64,000 nucleotides of DNA, taken from positions 582,493 to 646,492 of the forward strand of contig JXTC01000010.1 of assembly GCA_002914845.1 (NCBI GenBank). Reading direction: 5' to 3'. The position numbers and the translations under genes are program-made. The DNA comes from Trema orientale. Lineage: Eukaryota > Streptophyta > Magnoliopsida > Rosales > Cannabaceae. Shown piece after piece: positions 49,601 to 58,753 of the stretch (its first letter is position 1; the number at the start of each line of letters is the position of its first letter). The notes beneath the pieces are model-generated. The model did not search any database. It was not told where the DNA came from and saw only the letters and a list, made by a program, of their open reading frames with translations.

Positions 49601-52600
49601 TGCTCANTACTCCTAACTCGACCCTAATCGAAAATTTTTGACTGAGCTAAAAAAGCCAAAAACGAAGGAGGCGTGCATGGAAGACGATGGATTTCAACTA
49701 AGGTTGAGATTGCTTGACTATGGTCGAATGATGGCTTGACCCCAGTTGAACACTAGTTGAAATTTTTCGACCAGTGATGTTGAAAATCTCCGGCTGCCGG
49801 TCAAAAATTAATCAGAATTGCCAAAAGTGGCAATAGCTCAAATTCGACCATAGTAGAAAATTTTCAAGACCTACAATGATGGCAAGGTATTGTAGGTGCA
49901 CGTGGTGATTGAAGTAATTTAGAGTATGTTGCTGAAGAATATATTTTAGGATTTGTTAAGGAATATGGTAATCCAAATAATTTTAAATATGTGTGAGATG
50001 AAAATGAATGTTAATTTTGAATACATTTATGAGTGAGTCTCTTTTTACACATTATGAGAGGTTTAGTAGACCTCTGGGTATAAGTTCCCCTTTACACATT
50101 TTACACAAATATAGAAATCTATTCTTTGATTTCAAACTTTTTATTAAACTTGGAAACTTTTTTTAAAAAAAGTAAAATAAATTGTGGAGATTTCCTAAAC
50201 TACTCATTTGATAATATTCTCACCATTTATTTTTCTTTTAAAAACAAGCATTTTCTTTTTGTTTTTTTTTAAAAAAAAACATTGTCCTAACAATTGTTGG
50301 TTGATAATATATATACCTATACATGCCTTTCTTTAATGAGTATTTTTCTCTCAATAATATGAATAAATAAAACAAGAGCAATGCTACGAGCACTAGTGGT
50401 ATCTAACACCACAACGACGTGTCTGTCTGTTACTGATAATTCTAATTAATAAATTGAGTCTCACAGGGGCCCCACCTGAGTTGTAATACACTTAATTTCA
50501 ATTAATTGGATAAAGTTCAATATTTTATTCCAATTGAATTAAAAATTACGTAGTACTTCAAAATATTTATTGGAAAAATAATTAAGGTGGGTCACTTACT
50601 CATAAAAATAAACACTTTGTTGTTTGATTAATTAAAATTTAGTTGTGAGTTGAAATGTGGACAATCTCCTTATTCTTCGTGAAGGTGCTACGTTATTTTA
50701 CAAGTAATACTACGGGGCACCATATGGTGCCCAGCATCACATGATGTATTAACCTGTTATTGGCTAATTATAATTACATCTTAAATGGAGCTTATGTGAC
50801 ATCCAATTTATTAATTACAATCATCAATAACATACTAATACATCATTATAGTGTTAACAGACAAAATGGACAAAAAAAATTACAAAGACTTAAGTGTTAT
50901 TAAAGTGATGATAAAGTTGGAGAGTTAAATACTATAAAATAAAATAAAATAAAAGAATGAGAACCTAAGTGATAAAGTGATATATTAGGGAAAAGACTGG
51001 GGACCCTCTTAAGTCTTAACACACTTCCTCAAAAAATTAAACCCGATAAAACTTGCACTCATTTATTTAGGTCTTTAGTCATATCATAAGTCTTAGAAAA
51101 ATCAAAATATTTAGATTAACTTTTTTTTTCAAAGAGAATATTTAGACAAAGTACTTTATGTAGTGAGCATAATATTGCTCTGTGAATTCAATTGAGTTTG
51201 AGAATATAAAATATTATTGATTGTTTATTATTATTTCAAGTCCTAAAAGTTCGTTAAATACATTTATGTCTGAAAAAATATTGAAAACCTCTGTGTATGA
51301 GTAATATTTTGTTCAGAAATCAAAATGTTGAAAAAAAAGACAAAGGATGAGAATAACCAGTGAGTGGAAACAATTAAAAGATGGACTTTGTTTTCCCAAT
51401 TTTCCAAATTTTAATGTGGTATGTCTTTACAAAATGCATGAGTGAGAAAAAAGAAAAAGGTGGCCAAGCTAGGTCAAACATAAGCTAATTAACACATACG
51501 AACTTATTATTACTATTCACAATATTTCAGGTGGTTCATTCGCCTACCTAAGGGTGGAGCTCGGGGACTTTATGGCCTTCATAGCAGCCGGCAACATCAT
51601 TCTCGAATACATAATCGGCGCCGCCGCCGTGGCCCGAGCATGGACCTCCTACTTCGCCACCTTATGCAACCATGAAGCCAATGACTTCCGCATCAAAGCG
51701 CACGGCCTCTCCGAGGAGTACAGCCACCTCGACCCCATCGCGGTCATCGTCCTCGCCATCATATGTGTCATCGCTGTCCTCAGCACCAAGGGCTCTTCTC
51801 GCATAAACTACGTCGCTTCCATCGTCCACGTCGTGATCATAGTCTTCATCATCATCGCTGGACTCGCCAACGCCAACACCGCTAACTACACACCCTTTGC
51901 TCCCTTTGGCCCCCGCGGCATATTCCAAGCCTCGGCAGTGATCTTCTTCGCCTACCTCGGATTCGACTCCGTCGCAACCATGGCCGAGGAGACCAAAAAC
52001 CCCGGTCGTGACATCCCGATCGGGCTAGTCGGTTCAATGGTGATCACCACTGCTTTTTACTGTTTGTTAGCCTTGACTATATGCCTCATGCAGCCGTACG
52101 GTCAGATAGACAAGGATGCGGCCTTTTCGGTGGCCTTTGAGGCCGTGGGAATGGGCTGGGCCAAGTACATAGTAGCCGCTGGAGCCTTAAAGGGCATGAC
52201 TAGTGTCTTACTTGTTGGAGCAGTGAGCGAGGCCCGTTACGTGACCCATATAGCTCGGACCCATATGATCCCACCGTGGCTAGCCCAAGTCAACAAGCGG
52301 ACCGGGACTCCGATCAACGCCACCGTGGTCATGCAGGCTGCCACCGCCATCATTGCTTTTTTCTCCGAATTAGAAATTCTCGCTAAGCTTCTCTCTATCT
52401 CTACGCTCTTTATTTTCATGCTTGTGGCCCTTGCTCTCATCGTACGACGGTACTACGTTAGTGAGGTCACGAGTAAAGTCAACAGAAGTAAGCTCATTTT
52501 TTGCTTAGTGGTCATTTTGGGGTCCTCAACAGGGACCTCTATTTATTGGGCCAATAGTGAGGGTTGGATTGGGTATGCGATTTTAGTACCCATTTGGTTT

Positions 52601-52963
52601 TTGGGTACTTTGGGCCTTTGGGTTTTTGTCCCACTAGCCCGGACCCCTAAAATTTGGGGTGTCCCATTGGTGCCTTGGTTGCCTTCAGCATCAATTGCCA
52701 TTAACATATTCCTTCTTGGGTCAATAGATAGAGCTTCGTTTGTGAGGTTTGGTTTGTGGACTGGTTTTATCTTGATTTATTATTTCTTGTTTGGGTTGCA
52801 TGCTTCTTATGATAGTGCCAAGGAATATGAGGAAAAGGGGTCAGAGGATGAGACCCAGTTGAAAAAAGTTGAAGAGGGGAATATTTCTTCTGTGGTTAAG
52901 GATTCTGAATCTGGTGGCTACGGTGGTGATTCAAGCAATAATGGTGCTGTTCCTGATAAGTAG
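43629..52963 (+). CDS. CAT-D: cationic amino acid transporter, CAT1/CAT5/CAT8-like
   Basis: Exons 43629-44049 and 51531-52963 give 617 aa, with the same phase-1 splice at the Gly codon. The ATG context is again AAGATGGG. Features: basic N-terminus with CSC (19-21), DDFLPEESF, APC motif GGVIGAGIF (89-97; Gly replaces the Ala of CAT-A and CAT-C), GSFAYLRVELGDFMAFIAAG, the GFDSVATMAEETKNP segment (CAT-A and CAT-C have DAVST), SEARYVTHIARTHMIPPWL (paralogs have GQARYLT...MM), C-terminal CAT domain from WGVPLVPWLP, and a SESGGYGGDS tail shared with CAT-C. Role by family is proton-coupled uptake of basic amino acids through 14 membrane spans. Its intron is 7.5 kb, swollen by transposons. Intact by inspection; the unusual loop residues could shift substrate preference, but that is speculation. 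Confidence 0.95.
44257..44641. mobile_element. Tourist-like (PIF/Harbinger) MITE in the CAT-D intron
   Basis: The left end GGCTAGGTAGAGAGG and the reverse complement of the right end, GGCTATGTTTGGTAGGAGAG, form imperfect inverted repeats. The flanking trinucleotide is TTA on both sides (44254-44256 and 44642-44644), the target duplication expected for Tourist elements. Confidence 0.65.
44606..44743. repeat. Tandem duplication, two 69-bp units
   Basis: The unit starting TTCTTTAACTCTCTTTCTCT and ending AATAGAGAATTAT occurs twice with period 69. It spans the right end of the Tourist-like MITE, so it happened after the MITE inserted. The two units look identical, so it is recent. Confidence 0.9.
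45589..45956. mobile_element. Foldback MITE, copy 1, in the CAT-D intron
   Basis: Starts AGGGTGAATTGTAAAAAA and ends TTTTTTTTGCAGTTTACCCT, with long imperfect inverted arms. It is flanked by a perfect AATGT duplication (45584-45588 and 45957-45961). The same family recurs at 48768-49164. The interior includes GAAGTTTGAGTGTTCTGCAA-type arms around a TAAAACTATTTTAATCC-like loop. Confidence 0.82.
45990..48207 (-). mobile_element. Solo LTR of the gypsy family, antisense in the CAT-D intron
   Basis: Begins TGTCACGACCCAAAATCCAA and ends TTTTTACA, the reverse complement of an LTR running TGTAAAAA...GTCGTGACA. Flanks ATTAA (45985-45989) and GTTAA (48208-48212) match at 4 of 5 positions. It carries the family's GC-rich zone (47880-48110). 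With no internal region or partner LTR nearby, it is best explained by recombination between the two LTRs of an inserted element. It aligns along its length with 58754-61050. Confidence 0.85.
48768..49164. mobile_element. Foldback MITE, copy 2, in the CAT-D intron
   Basis: Same family as 45589-45956: starts AGGGTAAACCGTAAAAAA, ends TTTTTTTGCAGTTCACCCT. Inverted arms include GTATGGGTGTTTTACAATTT and CAAACTTGAGGGTATTTTT. Flanks (AGACA, TGAAA) do not match, so it is older or altered at an edge. Confidence 0.78.
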
Positions 52964-53116
52964 TTTAAGTCTCTTCATAATGTATTAGATTTTTTATGTA
53001 TATTAATGTTGCGGAGTTTTCTTCTTTTGTTTTGACTCTTTTGTGAATAATCTACAATACGCTTTTAGATTATCTTTTTATGTTGTTGTTAAGTAGTACT
53101 ACTCCTGTATGATAGT

Positions 53117-53122
53117 AATAAA
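53117..53122 (+). terminator. Polyadenylation signal of CAT-D
   Basis: AATAAA lies 154 nt after the stop codon in a T-rich 3' flank. Confidence 0.4.
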
Positions 53123-55300
53123 TTGCTTGCTATTAGTTTAATTTCCACTAATCAAGTGAGTATGTTTTAGAATAATGCTAGATTTTAGGATAACTTACAT
53201 GAGTTGGCAATCTATCTGATCGCCAAATTAATTATCTAATCTAAATTATATGGACATAGGAGATGAATTGCCAATTCATATGTGATATGTCATGTACTTT
53301 TGTCAGTAAAAAGTTGGTACAAAAGTTGTCAAATGAGCATTATCCGTTTGTTTTATTACCTAAAAATGAGGGCCACCACTAGCTGTTTTGGGTGTCCACG
53401 GCAAATTTTTCTAACAACCTTCTATTCCCAATCCTCCAATCTGAGCTAGCATCAATCTTATAGACTTTTACTCAGAGGACGATAGACTATGAAGAAAGCT
53501 TGAGTTTGGGTGTCCTTTCTGCGAGTAGTGAATCTTTCTCAAGAAAATTTCTGTTGGTCACCATGCCTAGAATGTGGTTTCACACACATCTTTATGTTTG
53601 TTAATTTTTGTTTTGCTTTAAAAGACAAAAATAAAAAGTCCAAAACTCTACGAGATGTGCATATGATTTCAAATGCATAAAGAAATTACTTTGGTTATAG
53701 TAGTTTGAACTCCGAACCAAAACTGATTCTATAAACATCGATGGAATAGCTTGAACGCGCGCAATAATGGAAGACTTAACATTCTGCTCCAAAGAAGTTT
53801 AGGGTGAATAGAATATCAAAACGGTAACTGGTAAAGTAAACAAAGGGAAAAAAAAAAATACTTACGGGTATTAGTTTTGTAGTAGCAGAATTATAAATAT
53901 ACATCCCATCTCCTGCAATTACACATTACATCTCTAACAAGTGGGTTTTTTTTTTGTCCTGAAAATTATGTGCCTTTTATTCTTGTTAGTAACAAACTAG
54001 TGATTAATAGCACGAATTTGGAGAATTACATAAATTACCATTGAGTTTTCACTTTTTTTATAAAAAAAAATCCTTTATTTGAAGAAATTACAATCAAAAC
54101 CTACAGATTTGGATTTTGTTTTAACTTTTTATTTGGTCAATACACTGTTGAAATAAGCGAGTGAAAAGTTGTGACCAAATTAACACGATAAACTGTGACC
54201 ATTGTTTATACCTTATCTATATTTTATCCTGTTTGATCACTTTTTTAGTTTATATATATATATATATTTGTTTGAATAGTGTTTATAAGGAGTACATTTG
54301 TATTTTCTCTCACTAATTTAATTTTTTTTTAAAATTATGACAAAATCCAAATATAAAAATTCGTAATCCGTATTGTAAATTCATAAACTACAAGTTTTTT
54401 TTTTTTTGGCTCATATCAAAATGATCGAACTTTGGGTTTTTTTTTCAAATGTTGTAGCAAAAGGACCCTATATTAATGATATAGCAAGTGCCAAGTGTAT
54501 ATAATAGTATGTATTATGTCAGTACAAAAATCAATATACTCAGCACATAACTAAAGCTAGTACATAATTGAACATACTAAATATAAAAATACATAGCAAT
54601 AAAAAGAAAAAGATGGACATGTAATAAAATGAAGTGTAAAATAAAGACATCCACCATAAATTCTCTAATTTTCTTTTAAGCGTGAGGAGAAATCAAATGT
54701 TAAAAGCAAAAGAAGGAAAACTGAAAATGGGTGTCATTCATAGTAATAAATAGATAATAAAAACATGGGTGTCATGAATAGTTTTTCTGGCGAACACGTT
54801 AAATGATGTACAGACATAATTTATTTTGAGGTCTAATATAGCTATAACACGTGACATATAAATCTATCGTTACAATTTTGAGAAGTTTATTCATATAAAA
54901 AAGGAAAAAAAAAAAAAAACATCTCTTTACAATGATTTTTTATTTTTAACATTTTTTTTCCCTGAAACAAACAATTTTGATTTTTGAACATTTTTATTCG
55001 TTAATTATTACATACGTAAAAGTTTAGGCAACCCCTCAAAACTCAATAATTATTACAGCAGATTAAAGGTTAAAAAATTAATAACAATGATAACAACGAA
55101 CAGCATAAAGTCGGCAATTTACGTAACCGTGAAGAGTATTGACTAATTCAATGAAACATATCTGTTATATATGCTTCAATTTGATCCAACATTTACTCTC
55201 TTCTGTTGACTTACACTTCAGTGTGAAAATATCTATTCGTTTTTTTTTCAGGGATATATTTTTCGTGTAAACTGTTAATTATGATTTCATCTAATATTCA
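53123..55300. other. Intergenic DNA between CAT-D and CAT-E, no gene recognised
   Basis: AT-rich with homopolymer runs. The part at 54415-54500 belongs to the same dispersed repeat as 12990-13085. No open frame with a known domain and no paired transposon ends. Confidence 0.5.
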
Positions 55301-55308
55301 TAATTATC

Positions 55309-55317
55309 TATATATAT
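55309..55317 (+). promoter_or_regulatory. Possible TATA box of CAT-E
   Basis: CTATATATATG lies about 300 bp before the start codon. The leader would be longer than for CAT-A or CAT-D, and alternative AT-rich sites exist. Confidence 0.3.
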
Positions 55318-55612
55318 GTGACATGCATATACGCCTTTCACGTAAGTCTGGAACTTCAGCTTTGGTAAACTAAAATGGTACAGGTCCTAAAGAAACCAGT
55401 ATAAGGAGTGAATGATATGTATTATCGTTTGTTGCTATGTACATCTACATTTTCTAACCTCTAGGCTAAGAAAATTACTCATTTGAAGTTTCGTTCCATG
55501 TTTTGAATAATTTTATTGAACATGATCAAATAATTCTCTTTATGATTTGTTTTTCTTTTCTTTCTCCTTTTGGGCAAGTAATAAATATTGTCAGTGCTAG
55601 CTAGCTCTTATA

Positions 55613-57454
55613 ATGGTGAGTGGCAGTACTCAAGGAAATGGTAATTTTAGCCCTGACAATTGCAATGGACTCAAGAAAAGATCATGTTGTTTACGCAGCA
55701 AAGAAGATTTCTTACCAGAAGAGTCATTCAAGAGCTGGAGGAGCTACCTTGAGTCGTTGTCCAACACGAAAGCGAGGCTCATAGACCACCTCCCGGCTCA
55801 CTCCATGGACAGCCAAGAGCTCCATGAAATGTCGGCTCGTAGCCAAAACCAAATGAAGAGAACCCTTAACTGGTGGGATCTTATTTGGTTCGGCATTGGA
55901 TCCGTCATGGGAGCTGGAATTTTCGTTCTCACGGGCGACGCAGCTCGAAACCACACCAGTTTGGTCGTTGTACTCACTTACTTCATATCAGGCCTCTCAG
56001 CACTCCTCTCAGTTCTCTTCTACACCGAATTCTCTGTCGAACTCCCCGTAGCCAGAGGCACGTTCGCCTACCTAAGAGTAGAGCTCAGCGACTTTGTGGC
56101 TTACATTGCTGCTGGGAACATTCTCTTTGAGTACATGGTTTCTGGTGCTAGTGTTGCAAGGTCCTGGACTTCCTACTTTGACACACTCTGCAACCATAAC
56201 CCGAATGATTTTCGGGTAAAAGTCTCATCCTTACCTGAGGATTACAGCCATATAGATCCGATTGCTATTGTTGTATCGGTTGCGGTTTGCATTGGTGCAT
56301 CACTAAGCATAAAAGGATCATCCAGATTCAACTCCTTTGCAGCCATTGTCCACATGCTGGTCCTGGTTTTCATCCTCATAGCAGGCCTAACCAAGGCTGA
56401 TCCTACAAATATGACACCCTTTTCGCCATACGGTGTTCCGGGCATCTTGAAGGCTTCAGCCTTGCTCTTCTTTGCCTACGTCGGGTTCGACGGAGTTGCC
56501 ACATTGGGAGAAGAGCTGAAAAACCCCGTCCGAGACATTCCAATCGGGCTGATCGGCTCCATGCTGATCACCATAGCGTCGTATTGCCTACTTATAGCGA
56601 CATTGTCCCTAATGCAACCGTATAATCAAATTGACACTGACGCTCCATTCACCGTAGCATTCCAAGCAGTTGGGATGGATTAAGCTAAGTACATTGTTGC
56701 CGTGGGAGTACTCAAGGGAATGAGTACTGTTCTATTGGCTAATCTCATCGAACAAGCCCGATATTTCACTCACATCGCCCGAACACACATGGCACCTCCC
56801 ATTCTCGCGGCCATCAACGAGAAGACCGGAACGCCTGTGAATGCCACTGCTGTTATGACAGTGGCAAACTCCATTGTTGCGTTCTTCACCAGCCTTGATG
56901 TTCTAGCAAACCTTCTTTTGATATCGACCTTGTTCATCTTTTCTCTTGTGGCGGTTGCGCTGATAGTGAGGCGGTACTACGCCTCCAACGAGACATCGGA
57001 TTCGGATCGGAACAAACTAATTGGTTGCATGGTGGTGATCATAGGATCATCAATTGGTTCCACTGTTTACTGGACAGTGAGCAAGAATGGCTGCTGGATT
57101 GGTTTTGTAGTGGCAGTCTTGGTGTGGTTCTTTGGCACTTTAGGCCTTAAACTGACCGTTAAGGAAGCGAGAAAGCCTAGGATTTGGGGAGTTCCATTGC
57201 TTCCTTGGTTGCCATCGGCTTCCATAGCTATCAATGTCTTCATAATGGGTTCCATTAACGAGGCTTCATTCTTGAGATATGTAGTCTGGACGGTTCTCTT
57301 GCTTGTCTACTATTTCTTTATGGCACTTTATGCTTCATTTGATACAGTTAAGGAGACTGAAATATTTAAAGCAAGTACTTCAGCTCTAGCATTGGCCAAC
57401 GTGGAAAGGAGCTCAAAGATTTTGGAAAATGTTGAAACGAAGGTCAATACTTGA
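55613..57454 (+). pseudogene. CAT-E: divergent CAT1-like transporter, intronless, one in-frame stop
   Basis: A single open stretch of 614 codons, ATG to TGA, interrupted only by TAA at codon 357 (56681-56683). Paralogs have Trp (TGG) there, in the segment GM-x-W-AKY. Features: N-terminus with KKRSCCLRSKEDFLPEESF (about 21-39), motif GSVMGAGIF (96-104), GTFAYLRVELSDFVAYIAAG, the VGFDGVATLGEELKNPVRD segment (others MAEETKNPGRD), EQARYFTHIARTHMAPP and the C-terminal CAT domain from WGVPLLPWLPSAS. There is no intron at the place where the other copies have one; the junction codes ARG instead of AGG. The frame is otherwise undamaged on both sides of the stop, so inactivation is recent, or the stop is polymorphic or read through. 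A truncated 356-aa product would keep roughly half of the usual spans and should not transport. Confidence 0.85.
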
Positions 57455-57465
57455 TTGATACCAAG

Positions 57466-58151
57466 GTGCCATTTGGTTGGGTGGAATGAAATTGAATGTA
57501 ATGGTAATCGTAATGGGAATAAGAATGGAAAGGAAAAGAAAGGTGATTATTTTGTTTGGTTGAAACTTTGGAATCAACTATGGAATGTAATGGAATTAAT
57601 TGTACTTTGACTAATATACCCCTGATTTTGAATTAATTTTTTTTAAAAAAATAAATGCTATCACTATTGGAAAAAAGAAAATATAAAAATAGATTCAATT
57701 ACCAAATATAAAAATAGATTAAATTTCTTATAGTAGTAAAATTAATATTTTAATAATTGCTTATTATTATTTACTATATAAATGTAACATACAAAATGTA
57801 TATTAGAAAACAAAAATATAATAATTGGATGATTTGATAAAAAAGATGATTTGTAGGTAGTTTAGTCATGACTATGGATGCAAGTATTACATTTGATTTA
57901 GTCATAGATATGAGGAAGAAGATAATAATGAGGGGATAAAATATGTTAAATGAGGGGCAAAAAGGGAAAAAGTGGCTAACTTAGGAATGTAATGGCCTTT
58001 ACATCCATTTTCAAGTGTAATTCTAATTCCTTTATTTGATGTAATGGTCATTACATTGTAAAGACCATTCATAAGTAAAAAGTGAAACCAAACAATGTAA
58101 AGCTATTACATTCCATTCCATTACATTCCATTACAATCAACCAAACACCAC
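57466..58151. mobile_element. MITE-like element just after the CAT-E stop codon
   Basis: The left end GTGCCATTTGGTTG and the reverse complement of the right end, GTGGTGTTTGGTTG, are inverted repeats (11 of 14 match). They continue into TGGAATG / GTAATGGAATG words on both arms. CCAAG flanks both sides (57461-57465 and 58152-58156). Superfamily is uncertain because 5-bp duplications are atypical for common MITEs. It starts 11 bp after the CAT-E TGA, so it occupies the 3' UTR position. Confidence 0.65.
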
Positions 58152-58748
58152 CCAAGTTCAATCACCAACGTTTCTTGATAATTTAGTTATATATTTTTAC
58201 TGTCTAGGACTGGCACATAACTTTACTAGTAAATATATAGTGATCACTTGTAGTTATATAGTACTTTCATTTAGCTTCTATTAAATTTCGAGTATTTGAA
58301 AGCCACTTCGTGAAATTTGGATACCTAGGCAAAGCAAATTTGGATAAAAGATCACCTATCTCAATTTTCTATGTCTTCTTCTTGTCCCGTTAATTAAATA
58401 ATGTCCCATCATATCATTTCCAGTAGTAGTAGTTTATTTCTTTAATTACTCTTCAAAAAATATATATATTATTTTAAGTAATGTGGCGTTATTTAATCGT
58501 GATATAAAGAGAGAAAATTAGGACAAATAATCTCATTCTGGAAATGGACAAATCCTTTCCAAAAATATGCATCACAAGAAAACAACCAGCTAATCGATTG
58601 AACAATATTATGACATGTTCAATTGAGCTTGTGATTGTAACATCAATAACATAAGCAAATATATTGTTAGTTCTCAGAGTACACCACATTTTTCAGTCAG
58701 TTCTCTAAAATACAAACTTTTCTTTATATAAATATACATATATTCACA
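58152..58748. other. AT-rich intergenic DNA, no gene recognised
   Basis: A short spacer between the CAT-E MITE and the second solo LTR. I see nothing to annotate in it. Confidence 0.5.
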
Positions 58749-58753
58749 AAAGG

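Larger units (their letters stand above)
44050..51530 (+). other. Intron of CAT-D (7,481 bp, transposon-laden)
   Basis: Donor CAG|GTACGTAC and acceptor AATATTTCAG|GTGG. It contains a Tourist-like MITE, a 69-bp tandem duplication, two copies of one foldback MITE and an antisense solo LTR. Ancestral intron sequence shared with CAT-C resumes at about 48425-48680. The remainder, 49165-51530, is AT-rich with no recognised element. One ambiguous base (N) is at 49607. Confidence 0.9.

Noticed and set aside
49607..49607. Ambiguous base N in the CAT-D intron
   Set aside because: A single unresolved base call in non-coding DNA; no biological meaning inferred.
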